Positions 17,001-25,178 of a stretch of 34,139 bases of DNA are shown piece after piece. The stretch is taken from NCBI GenBank assembly GCA_022707965.1, contig JAKIZO010000022.1, positions 1 to 34,139 on the forward strand, in the 5' to 3' direction. Both the position numbers and the translations under genes were made by a program. A model generated the notes under the pieces. It saw only the letters and a list, made by a program, of their open reading frames with translations, searched no databases and was not told the DNA's origin. The stretch's first letter is position 1, and each line of letters begins with the position of its first letter. This DNA comes from Bacteroidota bacterium. Lineage in GTDB: Bacteria; Bacteroidota; Ignavibacteria; Kapaibacteriales; UBA2268.

Positions 17001-17827
17001 TGTTTAACTTCGCTTGCATATGAATAATTTTTAAGCTTAGTAAATAAATCAAAATAGTAGGTAGCTTTGACAAATGTAAAAATATCGTCAATTTGAGAAT
17101 TAAAAAGTCCGGTCATCATATCAAGAGTATTAATATGCCCAAGATGGCGGTCTTGCAATGTTTTTGAAGTCCAGGCACTTTTGGGGTGTTCGCGATATAC
17201 AGCCATCACATCATTTATGAAGAAAATATCTCCTTTGCTTGCATTAAGAAGATGAACAGCATAATCACGTGCGGGAATTGTTTTCAAAATATCAAGGTTA
17301 GTGTCGAAAAGACCGTGACGAAAAACAACGGAAGGTGAATGCATAAAGTTTCCGAAAGCAAGGTCGTAAATTGTTGAAATTTGTTTTTGCTGTGGATTAG
17401 AAATAATCGGTTTTTGATTGCTTTCTTCGTAGATAATCTTAACGGGATGAAAACAAACGGCGATATTTGGATTTCTTTCCAAAATGTCAATTTGTTTTTG
17501 CAATTTATAGTCATCAATCCAATAGTCGTCGCCGTCGCACCAGGCAATATATTTACCACGATATGCGGCAATAGTGCGTTCGCCGTTAGCAACCACACCT
17601 AAATTTCTTTCGTTTTCAATAAGATTAATAATATCAGGATACTTTTCTTTGTAGTTGCGGCATATTTGACGAGTTGCATCAGTGGAGCAATCCTCGCCAA
17701 TGATTATTTCAAAAGGGAAATTTGTTTTCTGAAAGACAATTCCTTCAATACATTGAGCAATATATTTTTCGTGATTATAAGTTAAAATTCTTACACTAAC
17801 AAGAGGATTATTAACTAAATTGCTCAT
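14030..17827 (-). CDS. Giant glycosyltransferase: GT2 - TPR - GT2 - GT4
   Basis: This is a single frame of 1265 residues with three transferase modules. The first GT2 (about 8-220) has VSVRILTYNHEKYI and the DxD-type CDGDDYW at 97-103. TPR-like helical repeats follow (about 310-460), probably for protein contacts. The second GT2 (about 491-710) begins ELVSIIIHTKN and has SDNASTDET, but where DxD is expected it reads VVLNEVQ, so it may be weak or inactive. After a linker comes a GT4 module (about 845-1250) with GWNESGGGTTFPRSVA, GYIGGVMPHKGAHVL and WEDCAPLVIAEA. It probably adds two or more sugars of a surface glycan or glycoprotein at the cytoplasmic membrane face. Start and stop overlap or abut their neighbours by a base. 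Confidence 0.9.
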   Translation of the reverse strand: MSNLVNNPLVSVRILTYNHEKYIAQCIEGIVFQKTNFPFEIIIGEDCSTDATRQICRNYKEKYPDIINLIENERNLGVVANGERTIAAYRGKYIAWCDGDDYWIDDYKLQKQIDILERNPNIAVCFHPVKIIYEESNQKPIISNPQQKQISTIYDLAFGNFMHSPSVVFRHGLFDTNLDILKTIPARDYAVHLLNASKGDIFFINDVMAVYREHPKSAWTSKTLQDRHLGHINTLDMMTGLFNSQIDDIFTFVKATYYFDLFTKLKNYSYASEVKQYLFSALENTLKIPYFPNIDALNNKIIADLLKVIDQERDSKAFLLLSKLALQKHLYKDTIDFLENVLRIDPSNNEAKFLLAQSYFKIENYSNNIDVCNNLIEETFNREALTLLARAYWKSKQYEKSIQVAKRLLDFEPNNFDALKIIAFSYFEIGEKTASYEYCEKALSIFRYDVDLLSLKANLKKSMSGDTVFSPAKSINKEIQPKTQSTKDTIELVSIIIHTKNQAHLLERLINSIYVHNSKYNFEIIVSDNASTDETLNILKKFASQRINFRFVRNYNILPVAKAINNAIKNAYGNYFVVLNEVQSVSQNWLDVIIDNLKSTKSIVSLPKLFPNSSLVHSTGIKIEAKDEKLNFLYQNQNEEYETLATSVECVFSDALSANCLAFSSELIEKIGLFDESFHSFLFEIDFSLRAKEIGFPPICITDSVVIINERLEVNMPSEPEIALFAQKWGKLTKIENAIDIDNQDFPVEQSVNQRLLQVVQNLSEIGEIAEIQRLGNILLVPNLHSLSEQEILSLEIDEELFNSYCKISEQSSDFQFEDLFDISDTKPEPVNIIAESPETQAKPRILLTMYGWNESGGGTTFPRSVAIALARRGYEVAVFYATANHPTIQKPYYLEYRVEQGVHLYGVYNRPTVFLDALNPEREIRDERIVQLFAQVIDEFRPNIVHYNNFLGLSFAIGEIPFSKGIPSVFTTHNYHIIDPMLYLYRSDLSLWNNTDFFANSELARNYPDLHNSFRNRIQAAKKLVNEHITYTLAVSRRVKELFVDFGINPDKIAIVHQVPEQAQKLTSLNIRNRQPEHPLRFGYIGGVMPHKGAHVLVQAAQSIPKEKAEFLIYGFISQDYHRLLERLDVNHRIKFMGQYSTDDLPSIAEQLDAIVLPSVWEDCAPLVIAEAIAMKLPVIASRLGGFPDFVKHEINGKLYNHNSPSELTKILWEVVENPGLISIWRSNCKLTHNFDDYLDHIIMTYEKLIAGNRPNVEEIELIF

Positions 17828-18483
17828 TATTCCACCTTTTTCAATAGTTTTGCGGGATTACCAGCCCAAACTTCACCTTCCCCAATATTTTCGAGGACAA
17901 CAGCACCCATTCCAACAGTAGCATAATTACCAATTTCAACGTATTCACGGATACAAGCATTTAGGCTGACAGTTACTGCTTTACCAATTTTCAAATAAGC
18001 ACCAGTGCAGCAATTTGCGGCAAAAAATGAGTAATCTCCGATAACGCTATTATGTCCAATAGTTGCACCAACCATAACCCTACAACATTTTCCAAATTTT
18101 GTGCCTGACGACACTGAAACATTAGGCATAATCACACACCCAGGCGATAATTCAACATTCGGGGCAACATAAGCCATAGGATGAACAAAAGTTGCAAGCC
18201 GTTCATCAGGAATATTCAAACTCTCAAATAAGGCAATACGTTCTTTTTGACCTCCAACTTTAAAAATTGTATTTATAAAGAAGTAACCTTCGTCTAATAA
18301 CCTGGGAATATCTTTCAAGCCTCCATGCACCGGGAAGCCCTCAATTTCGCTTGTGTTGTCTCTATCATTAATGAAACCAGCGCATATTAGTTCCTCATAG
18401 CCTCGTTTGTTTGCGTCGGCAATAGCGTGGGCAATTACCGAACCATTTCCAAGACCACCCATTATTAATACTTTTTTTGCCAT
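17827..18483 (-). CDS. NeuD-like sugar O-/N-acyltransferase
   Basis: A 218-residue protein with an N-terminal Rossmann-like half (KKVLIMGGLGNGSVIAHAI) and a C-terminal left-handed beta helix of hexapeptide repeats from about residue 95, ending AVVLENIGEGEVWAGNPAKL. This matches the NeuD/PglD group, trimers that move an acyl group from a CoA thioester to a sugar hydroxyl or amine. The family keeps a catalytic His in the beta helix; GATIGHNSVIGDY carries a good candidate. Its stop overlaps the glycosyltransferase start (TAATG), so translation is coupled. The acyl donor here could come from the CitE/MaoC pair upstream in the operon; that is inference. Confidence 0.85.
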   Translation of the reverse strand: MAKKVLIMGGLGNGSVIAHAIADANKRGYEELICAGFINDRDNTSEIEGFPVHGGLKDIPRLLDEGYFFINTIFKVGGQKERIALFESLNIPDERLATFVHPMAYVAPNVELSPGCVIMPNVSVSSGTKFGKCCRVMVGATIGHNSVIGDYSFFAANCCTGAYLKIGKAVTVSLNACIREYVEIGNYATVGMGAVVLENIGEGEVWAGNPAKLLKKVE

Positions 18484-18484
18484 A

Positions 18485-19183
18485 CTATATTAACTCATAT
18501 TGTTCTAAATAGTTCGCAATTGTTTTCGGTGAATTATACATTGCTAAATCAATAATTGAATAAAAAGAAATATAACAATTTTGGTCGAAATTTTCGATTA
18601 AATTAGTTTTTAAAAAGTATAATTTAAGAGATTTTTTTTCGAAATACTCTTTGCTGTATAAGTCGACACCGCCAATAGCATTGATATAAGTTAAGCAGTT
18701 TTCTTTCTTTGCAATGTCAATCAATCTATCTGCACCTTTTAATTCATTCTGATAGTTTGTCTGAGAAGATGAAATTTTAAAATCACGTTCTAAACCTATG
18801 TATTTACAAAATTCAAGAATAGAAGAAATGGCAAGTTCTGATATTTTGATTGGTTCGTTTTCTAAAACTTTGAGAATAATTTCAATTACATTATTAAAAT
18901 ATGGAGAATGCTTATAATTATAATGTAAAGTTTTGATGAATTTACCGAAAAAGTCACTTTCCCAATCGATAATTGTCTCGCAAATGAGTTTGTTTTGACT
19001 AATGGATTTGCAAGGGATGGTAAAATAATATTCATTGCCATTTGCGACAATTCGGTTTCTGTTTATCCAGCCCTTTTTAATAAAATTAACATTATCTAAA
19101 AATATAAATTTATCAACAGAATGAATGAGTTGAAAGTATCCAATATAAGGGAAAGCGTATGGCTGCATTATTGCAATTTTCAT
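18485..19183 (-). CDS. WbqC-like protein
   Basis: A 232-residue protein of the WbqC family, found in O-antigen and other surface-glycan loci. It starts with the hallmark MKIAIMQPYAFPYIGYFQLI, followed by VDKFIFLDNVNFIKKGWINR. The family is thought to act in making or attaching unusual sugar amides, but the reaction is not settled as far as I know. The fold is probably cytoplasmic; no signal or membrane helix is seen. It overlaps the CitE-like gene by 4 bases (ATGA) and leaves one base before NeuD, so it is in the middle of the operon. Confidence 0.85.
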   Translation of the reverse strand: MKIAIMQPYAFPYIGYFQLIHSVDKFIFLDNVNFIKKGWINRNRIVANGNEYYFTIPCKSISQNKLICETIIDWESDFFGKFIKTLHYNYKHSPYFNNVIEIILKVLENEPIKISELAISSILEFCKYIGLERDFKISSSQTNYQNELKGADRLIDIAKKENCLTYINAIGGVDLYSKEYFEKKSLKLYFLKTNLIENFDQNCYISFYSIIDLAMYNSPKTIANYLEQYELI

Positions 19184-20079
19184 ACTTTGCTTTTTTTATT
19201 AATCAATTCTTGTTTTTTAAGAATTTTACGAGCAGCAAGTATCATCGGCGGTCCGATAAATTTACCGTCTTTGACAGCAACGCCTTTGCCTTCGGAGTGT
19301 GCTTGTTCGGCAAGTTTAAGCATTTCTTCTGCCCAGGCAACATCTTCCTCGGAAGGTGAAAAGTATTTATGCACAAGTGGTATTTCCTTAGGATTAAGCA
19401 CAAGCATTCCTTCGAAACCAAGATTTTTAGCAATTTTCAAATTGCGTTCAAGGTCGATTAAATCGTGAACTTTAATGTGAACAGTATCAATAGGAATTAC
19501 ACCATTAGCGCGTGCAGCCATTGCAATTGTTGCCCGCGGAACGAATAAGCTTTTGCTTTCAGCGTCGTGGATACCTTCAAGGTCGGTAATAAAGTCTTCA
19601 CAACCATAGGCAAGAGCAACAACACGATTGGATGCTTTGCATAAGTCCTGTGCATTTAATACTGCGGCAGTAGTTTCCACAAGTGCAATTATTTTAAATG
19701 TCCCGATTGGTATCATTTTCTCATATTCTATGGTTTCAAGCAATTTATCGAAAAAGTAAATATCTTCGCCCAATTTTGATTTAGGATACATAAATCCAGT
19801 AATACCATCGATGGTAAGCTGATACACATCTTGCAGAAGATGGCCGCTTTCGCGGTCATTCACTCTTGGAAAAACGAAGTGATTGCGGAATTTGCCTTCC
19901 TTTACAAATCTTATGATTGTGTCTCTTGCAACTTGTTTATTTTCATCGGGTTGAACCGAGTCTTCTATATCCAGAAGCAAAACGTCTGCATCCGACCGAG
20001 CCGCACTATTAAGCAACCTTTCGTTATGCCCAGGAACAAACATCAAGCTTCTCATGAGATAAGGAAAACGGCTATTCAT
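19180..20079 (-). CDS. CitE-like acyl-CoA lyase (HpcH/HpaI family)
   Basis: A 299-residue TIM-barrel enzyme of the CitE/malyl-CoA lyase type. It cleaves or forms C-C bonds in 3-hydroxy-acyl-CoA thioesters using Mg. The motifs are RSLMFVPGHNERLL (CoA/substrate region), DVLLLDIEDSVQPDE (metal and catalytic acids), FPRVNDRESGH (Arg), KIIALVETTAAV (metal Glu) and a second acidic loop, AYGCEDFITDL. Length fits stand-alone CitE-like proteins. The partner citrate lyase subunits CitD and CitF are absent. The start overlaps a MaoC-like hydratase by 8 bases, a pairing known from malyl/methylmalyl-CoA modules. The surrounding glycan genes suggest a role in supplying an acyl group. Confidence 0.85.
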   Translation of the reverse strand: MNSRFPYLMRSLMFVPGHNERLLNSAARSDADVLLLDIEDSVQPDENKQVARDTIIRFVKEGKFRNHFVFPRVNDRESGHLLQDVYQLTIDGITGFMYPKSKLGEDIYFFDKLLETIEYEKMIPIGTFKIIALVETTAAVLNAQDLCKASNRVVALAYGCEDFITDLEGIHDAESKSLFVPRATIAMAARANGVIPIDTVHIKVHDLIDLERNLKIAKNLGFEGMLVLNPKEIPLVHKYFSPSEEDVAWAEEMLKLAEQAHSEGKGVAVKDGKFIGPPMILAARKILKKQELINKKSKV

Positions 20080-20533
20080 TGCTGTTTCTCCTTTTGATTA
20101 GGACTTTTCTTCGAAATTTAAGAACTTCAACATTATTTTGATTGTAAGCTACCGTCTCAACATAGACAATTCCTCTATCTTTTTTGGTTTTAGAGGGTAT
20201 TAAATCAAGAATTTTCGTTTTTACGTAAATAGTGTCGTTGATAAATACAGGATGCAGGTGTTCAATTTTTTCATATTCCAAATTAGCAATTGCTTTGCCG
20301 CTTATTTCAGGGACCGTCAGCCCAACCGCAAGGCTAAAAACAAGGGTGCCGACTACTAATATTTTACCGTGCTGACTTTTCTGCGCGTAATCAAGATTTG
20401 TATGCAATGGGTTTGCATTCATTGTAAGCAAAGAAAACAAATTATTATCGCTTTCGAAAATTGTTTTCGAAAGTGGATGCTCGATAATTTCGCCAACTAC
20501 AAAATCCTCGAAATATTTACCTAATTTATCCAT
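20072..20533 (-). CDS. MaoC-like enoyl-CoA hydratase/dehydratase
   Basis: A 153-residue hot-dog-fold protein. The catalytic-loop region reads LLTMNANPLHTNLDYAQ where classic hydratase-2 enzymes have G-D-x-N-P-L-H, so the usual Asp is Asn here while the His is kept. The second part, HPVFINDTIYVKTKIL, is the typical MaoC strand set. It would add or remove water on an acyl-CoA, acting before or after the CitE-like lyase. The gene ends within the start of the lyase gene (8-base overlap), so the two enzymes are made together. The Asn form may be normal for CitE-linked MaoC proteins; check by alignment. Confidence 0.85.
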   Translation of the reverse strand: MDKLGKYFEDFVVGEIIEHPLSKTIFESDNNLFSLLTMNANPLHTNLDYAQKSQHGKILVVGTLVFSLAVGLTVPEISGKAIANLEYEKIEHLHPVFINDTIYVKTKILDLIPSKTKKDRGIVYVETVAYNQNNVEVLKFRRKVLIKRRNSNE

Positions 20534-20563
20534 AATATTCCAGATTATAGAATAGATAACTAT

Positions 20564-21313
20564 CTATTTTCTTGCCAGAATCAAATTTTCCTTCTCATTT
20601 AAGCCATAAATAGATGGTTGAAATTTTGGTAAAACCTCGTAGTGGTTATAAATCTGCAAGTGGAAACCTGCCTGTTTAATATCATCAAATAGTTGTAATC
20701 CGAATATTCTTACGTGGTCGTTTTGTCCGTAAAATTTTTCTTTTAAAGATGGGGTATCAATTAAAAAATCCTCGAAATTATTATATATCAACGATGAAAA
20801 AGGAGTTTGCAGTATTGCTGTTCCTTTTGGTTTTAGCACTCTGTATATCTCAGCAAGAGCTTTTTTATAATCAGGGATATGTTCTAAAATATGATTTGCA
20901 ATAACATAATCGAAAGTAGCATCGTCGAATGTGATTTGCGTTAGGTCAATTTTGTAGAAAGGGTTGATATTCAGATGAAGGTATTTTTCGGGTTCTAAAT
21001 CTCCACAAATAAAATTCATCGAGGGCTTTGCAATTTTCTTCAAAAAATTAATTTCAGGGGCAACATAAAGAATTAACTTATTCTCGAATTTATCCAGTTC
21101 CCCAATTTCTTTAAGGAACAAATACAAATGACGTTCGCGGTCAGTGGAACCACAAGCTGGACACTGGAAGTAACGCGGGTCTGTTCCAATTATATCAAAG
21201 TTGCGAACAAAATCTGTTCCTTCGTTTTTTTGCCATTCCTTAAACTCGTTAAAATAATTTTCGCAGAAAATGCAATAGCATTTTTCCTTGACGTAATATG
21301 GATAGTCTGTCAT
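20564..21313 (-). CDS. Class I SAM-dependent methyltransferase with Cys-rich N-terminus
   Basis: A 249-residue protein. Residues of about 10-65 hold two Cys-x2-Cys pairs (CYCIFCENYF and CPACGSTDRERH), likely a zinc knuckle. The rest is a Rossmann methyltransferase of the Methyltransf_11 kind: LILYVAPEINF (motif I, weak in glycines), FDYVIANHILEHIPDYKKAL, then RVLKPKGTAILQTPF. Such Cys-headed methyltransferases are frequent in glycan and O-antigen operons and may methylate a sugar. It is the first gene of the tight minus-strand operon; 121 bases separate it from smpB, leaving space for its promoter. Confidence 0.85.
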   Translation of the reverse strand: MTDYPYYVKEKCYCIFCENYFNEFKEWQKNEGTDFVRNFDIIGTDPRYFQCPACGSTDRERHLYLFLKEIGELDKFENKLILYVAPEINFLKKIAKPSMNFICGDLEPEKYLHLNINPFYKIDLTQITFDDATFDYVIANHILEHIPDYKKALAEIYRVLKPKGTAILQTPFSSLIYNNFEDFLIDTPSLKEKFYGQNDHVRIFGLQLFDDIKQAGFHLQIYNHYEVLPKFQPSIYGLNEKENLILARK

Positions 21314-21434
21314 TTTTCAATTTTTATTAATCTTTAAATATTGGAATTAACGTATTAGAGGGCAAAATAATTTTGAAATAGTTGAAAAAAGAGCAATTTG
21401 TAAAGATTGACGAGCAAGAAAAAACAAAACGATT

Positions 21435-21905
21435 TCAGACTTTGTATTTTCTTTGAATTTCGCGTTCGGTTTCCCTTTTTTTGGTAGTTTCGCGTTTATC
21501 GTATTTCTTTTTGGAGCGACACAAACCAATTTCTACTTTAACAAGGTGCCCCGAAAAATAAATTGAGAGAGGAATTAGAGTAACGCCTTTTTCTGCAACT
21601 GCGGATTTTAGTTTGAACGCTTCACGTTTATGAATAAGCAACTTGCGTGGTCGTTTTGGTTCGTGATTTTCTCGGTTGCCGTGCTCGTAGGGAGCGATAT
21701 GAAAATTCACTAAATATAAATCTTCACCTTGAAAAGTAGCATAAGCTTCTTGCAAGCTGCATTTACTCTGGCGAAGCGACTTTACCTCTGTTCCAGAGAG
21801 GACGATGCCACATTCAATTGACTGCAACACAATAAAATCGTGACGTGCCTTGCGATTATTCGCAATAATTTTGACTTCTCTATTTAATATTTCGGCTGAT
21901 TTCAT
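21435..21905 (-). CDS. smpB: SsrA-binding protein SmpB
   Basis: SmpB binds tmRNA and brings it to stalled ribosomes for trans-translation. The 156 residues have the classic order: NREVKIIANNRKARHDFIVL, ECGIVLSGTEVKSLRQSKCS, LYLVNFHIAPYEHGNRENHE, then KLLIHKREAFKL. The basic C-terminal tail (CRSKKKYDKRETTKKRETER plus EIQRK) enters the mRNA channel. Length is normal. It is transcribed with or downstream of clpS (63 bases apart); both belong to protein quality control. The tmRNA gene itself is not in this window. Confidence 0.97.
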   Translation of the reverse strand: MKSAEILNREVKIIANNRKARHDFIVLQSIECGIVLSGTEVKSLRQSKCSLQEAYATFQGEDLYLVNFHIAPYEHGNRENHEPKRPRKLLIHKREAFKLKSAVAEKGVTLIPLSIYFSGHLVKVEIGLCRSKKKYDKRETTKKRETEREIQRKYKV

Positions 21906-21968
21906 TTTGCAAAAATACTAATAATAAGTCAATTGACTAAAATAATTGTGAAAAATAAGTTAAGAAAA

Positions 21969-22253
21969 TTAAAGTTGGATTTCGGTGCGAAGTTGAATTT
22001 CTTCTAAAACGGAGCTTACTTGAATACATTTAGCAAGTTCACCTGAGTAGACGATTGCTTTGCCTTTATTATGAACCTCGTAGGTGATGGCTTCAGCTTT
22101 CTCGTAGTTGTATCCCGTAGCTTTAATAATCTGATAAATTACTTCGTCGAAAGTGTGCCAATCGTCATTGAAAAGAATGACTTTTGCGGCAAGTTTCACT
22201 TCGTCAATTAGTTCAATTTCGCTTTCTGGATTTATGTTTATTTGCTCGGACAT
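21969..22253 (-). CDS. clpS: ATP-dependent Clp protease adaptor ClpS
   Basis: ClpS delivers N-end-rule proteins to ClpAP or ClpCP. The 94-residue protein has the core pattern [19 protein letters not shown] (N-D-x-x-x-T/H binding edge), then [20 protein letters not shown] with the H-x-x-G-x-A motif, and VYSGELAKC in place of the usual G-x-x-E-x-A. The first 20 residues are a flexible acidic lead. It lies divergent from rng with a 162-base gap that must hold both promoters. Confidence is high because all three family motifs are present. Confidence 0.93.
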   Translation of the reverse strand: MSEQININPESEIELIDEVKLAAKVILFNDDWHTFDEVIYQIIKATGYNYEKAEAITYEVHNKGKAIVYSGELAKCIQVSSVLEEIQLRTEIQL

Positions 22254-22415
22254 AATTAAATATCAACATTTTTACAAAAATACAAAAATTTTCAATAATT
22301 TAAAAACAATGGTGTTAGTCGAGACTAATTATTAAACTAAAATAGCAAAAAAATGCATATTTTTGTGTAATTTTGTTTTTTATGAATTATGCGAATTGGA
22401 TAGAAAATTTAGGAA
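22254..22415. promoter_or_regulatory. Divergent promoter region between clpS and rng
   Basis: This 162-base, very AT-rich gap separates two genes that face away from each other. On the plus strand, TATTTTTG (about 22360-22367) and TAATTTTG (about 22369-22376) match the Bacteroidota-type -7 element TAnnTTTG, about 40-50 bases before rng. I see no matching TTTG box at the expected distance, so exact promoters are not assigned. Confidence 0.4.
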
Positions 22416-24005
22416 ATGAAAAAAGATATTGTTATAAATGCGGCTATCAACGAAGTAAGAGTTGCAATAACCGAAGACGGTCGCCTGAGCGAATACTATA
22501 TTGAATTACCAGAAAAAGAAAAGTCTATTGGGAACATTTATTTAGGGAAAGTTAGTAAAATTGTAACAGGAATAAATGCTGCTTTCATAGATATTGGTCT
22601 AAATCAGGATGCTTTTTTGCACTTTTCTGATATTGATGACACGAATGAGAAAAATCTTTTCTTCGAAGATGATGATACCGAGAATAATTTAGAAGAAAAA
22701 AAGACGCAAAAATCAAAGAAAGGAACAAAAAAGAAATCACTTATTCAAAAAGTAAAATTTCATACGAAAAAGTCAGGGGCAGTTGATATAAATCTTGAAC
22801 CAGGGCAATTAATTCTTGTTCAGGTGATACGCGAAGCATACCACAGCAAAGGAATGAAAGTTACAACAAAGCTGGGAATACCTGGTCGTTATACAGTTTT
22901 GCTACCGTTTGATAATGTGCTTGGTGTCTCAAAAAAAATTGCTTCTTATGTGGAAAGGCGGCGTCTTCGTCAGCTTGCAAAAAGCATTCTACCAGAAGGA
23001 TATGGCGGAATAATTAGAACAGCGGCTCAGGGCAAAAGTGAAGATGAACTTCGACGAGATTGGAACTATCTGCTCGATATATGGAAGATGGTTCACCAAA
23101 AAGCTGAAAGTTTGAAAAAGCCCGGGCTTGTATATCAAGATTTGGGGCTTGCAACAAGCGTTGTCCGCGATTTGTTCGACCAGGATGTGAAATTGCTTGC
23201 TGTTGATTCAAAAAAATTACACAAAGAAATAATTAATTATTTAAAAGTAAATTCTCCCCATTTAATAGAAAAGGTGGAGCTATACAACGGAGACCGTCCT
23301 ATTTTCGAAGCTTTCGGCATTGAAAAGGAGCTTGCAAAAACTTTTCGCAGGACTGTAAATCTGCCATCAGGTGGCGATGTTGTATTCGACCATACCGAAG
23401 CAATGCACGTAATTGATGTAAATTCTGGCAGGAGCAACGAAACAGACCAGGAAAAAAATGCGTTCAAAACAAACATCGAAGCTGCAAATGAAATTGCTCG
23501 GCAAATTAGGCTACGCGATTTAAGTGGTATGATTATTATCGATTTTATCGATATGCAACAAGAAAACAATAAGAAAAAGTTATTTCAGGAAATGACAAGG
23601 CTACTGGCAAAAGATAGAGCAAAAACTGTATGCTTCCCGCTAACTCAGTTAGGTTTAATGCAAATTACACGTCAACGTATAAATCAAAATCTTGAAGAAA
23701 AAACAAGTGAAATTTGCCACGTTTGCAATGGAACGGGAAGAATCATCTCGAAAGCAGTGTTGATTAATACGATTGAAAGGTGGCTCAAAAATTTCAGAAA
23801 AAACAGTCGTGAGTTCAAATTAATTCTTCAAGTTCATCCAAACATTGCAACATATATTACAGAGGGTACTTTTTCGATAATTTCGCGCCTGATGCTCAAA
23901 TACTTCGTTAAAATTACAGTGCAACAAAGCGATACAATAGGAATTGACAAGTTTCGATTTATTTCTGTGAGAAAAGATAAAGATATTACAAACGAGTTTA
24001 TGTAG
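22416..24005 (+). CDS. rng: Ribonuclease E/G family endoribonuclease (RNase G-like)
   Basis: This RNase cuts single-stranded RNA, matures rRNA and helps mRNA turnover. The 529 residues match the short, RNase G-type form without the long scaffold tail of RNase E. The S1-like part holds GNIYLGKVSKIVTGINAAFIDIG near residue 40, interrupted by a Lys/Glu-rich insertion (about 75-115). The catalytic core has HVIDVNSGR and IIIDFIDM, which carry the two Mg-binding Asp residues. CHVCNGTGR is the zinc-link motif. Running next to RNase Y in the same window, it gives the cell two classes of decay nuclease. It is followed two bases later by dxr. Confidence 0.95.
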   Translation: MKKDIVINAAINEVRVAITEDGRLSEYYIELPEKEKSIGNIYLGKVSKIVTGINAAFIDIGLNQDAFLHFSDIDDTNEKNLFFEDDDTENNLEEKKTQKSKKGTKKKSLIQKVKFHTKKSGAVDINLEPGQLILVQVIREAYHSKGMKVTTKLGIPGRYTVLLPFDNVLGVSKKIASYVERRRLRQLAKSILPEGYGGIIRTAAQGKSEDELRRDWNYLLDIWKMVHQKAESLKKPGLVYQDLGLATSVVRDLFDQDVKLLAVDSKKLHKEIINYLKVNSPHLIEKVELYNGDRPIFEAFGIEKELAKTFRRTVNLPSGGDVVFDHTEAMHVIDVNSGRSNETDQEKNAFKTNIEAANEIARQIRLRDLSGMIIIDFIDMQQENNKKKLFQEMTRLLAKDRAKTVCFPLTQLGLMQITRQRINQNLEEKTSEICHVCNGTGRIISKAVLINTIERWLKNFRKNSREFKLILQVHPNIATYITEGTFSIISRLMLKYFVKITVQQSDTIGIDKFRFISVRKDKDITNEFM

Positions 24006-24007
24006 AA

Positions 24008-25171
24008 ATGAAACAAAATAAAAAAATACTGACAATACTTGGTTCCACGGGCTCAATTGGCAAGCAGACGCTTGATGTTGTAAGCTCGCTCAATGGTATG
24101 TATGAAATTGGATATTTAACAGTAAATAAAAACATAAAGGAATTAGAAAAGCAGGCGGAAACGTTCAATCCGAAAGGAGTTGTAATAAAAGAAGAAGAGT
24201 ATTATCGAGATTTTGTAAAGACTACCAGATTCAAGGGAGAAATACTTTGTGGCGAAGAAGCAGTAATTTATGCCGCTGCTGACGAACAGAACGATATTGT
24301 TGTTTCATCGTTAGTAGGCTTTTCCGGAGTATTGCCTACTTTGAAAGCTATCGAAAAAGGTATAGATGTTGCACTTGCAAATAAGGAAACGCTTGTTGCA
24401 GCAGGCGAGATAATTACTCGTGAAGCGGAAAAATCTGGCTCGAAAATTATTGCTGTCGATAGCGAACATAGTGCTGTTCTGCAAAGTTTAGTAGGCGAAG
24501 ACGATAAGTCGATTGAAAAAATAATACTGACTGCTTCGGGCGGTCCTTTTTTGAATAAAAACATTGATGAATTTGAAGGGATAACAGCTCGCGAAGCTCT
24601 TCGACATCCAAATTGGAGTATGGGGAATAAAATCACTATTGATTCGGCAACGATGATGAATAAAGGCTTCGAAGTAATTGAAGCATACTGGCTATTTGGA
24701 GTTGAAATTAATCAGATAGATGTTGTAATCCACCCTCAGAGTATTATTCATTCGATGGTGCAGTTTGTCGATGGTTCGATTAAAGCACAGCTGGGTTTGC
24801 CTGATATGAGAATACCTATTTCTTATGCATTAACTTATCCAAATAGATTAAAGTATGATTTCCCAAGACTTGACTTAGCAAAAATTGGAAGTTTGACTTT
24901 CCTGAAACCTGATGTAGAAAAATTCCCGTGCCTGGATTTAGCATACAAAGCACTTGAAATTGGAGGGACAGCTCCTGCGGTGCTAAATGCTGCAAATGAA
25001 ATTGCTGTCGAGGCATTTTTAAACGAAAAAATTAAGTTTACAGATATACACAAAGTAATCCAATTTGCCCTTGGAAAAATTGAAATAAAGCAAAATCCTT
25101 CAATTGAGGAAATTGTCAGCATTGATAAGCTGACAAGAAAATTAACAAGTAATTTCATAACAAATTTATAG
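24008..25171 (+). CDS. dxr: 1-deoxy-D-xylulose 5-phosphate reductoisomerase
   Basis: Dxr (IspC) rearranges and reduces DXP to methylerythritol phosphate using NADPH, the second step of the MEP isoprenoid pathway. The 387 residues carry TILGSTGSIGKQTLDVV (NADPH fold), ALANKETLVAAGE, AVDSEHSAVLQ (metal Asp and Glu), LTASGGPF, and HPNWSMGNKITIDSATMMNKG with the flexible-loop Trp and binding Asn, Lys and Ser residues. Nothing is missing. It sits two bases after rng and 7 bases before rseP; dxr followed by rseP is a common bacterial pairing. Confidence 0.97.
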   Translation: MKQNKKILTILGSTGSIGKQTLDVVSSLNGMYEIGYLTVNKNIKELEKQAETFNPKGVVIKEEEYYRDFVKTTRFKGEILCGEEAVIYAAADEQNDIVVSSLVGFSGVLPTLKAIEKGIDVALANKETLVAAGEIITREAEKSGSKIIAVDSEHSAVLQSLVGEDDKSIEKIILTASGGPFLNKNIDEFEGITAREALRHPNWSMGNKITIDSATMMNKGFEVIEAYWLFGVEINQIDVVIHPQSIIHSMVQFVDGSIKAQLGLPDMRIPISYALTYPNRLKYDFPRLDLAKIGSLTFLKPDVEKFPCLDLAYKALEIGGTAPAVLNAANEIAVEAFLNEKIKFTDIHKVIQFALGKIEIKQNPSIEEIVSIDKLTRKLTSNFITNL

Positions 25172-25178
25172 TTGAATT

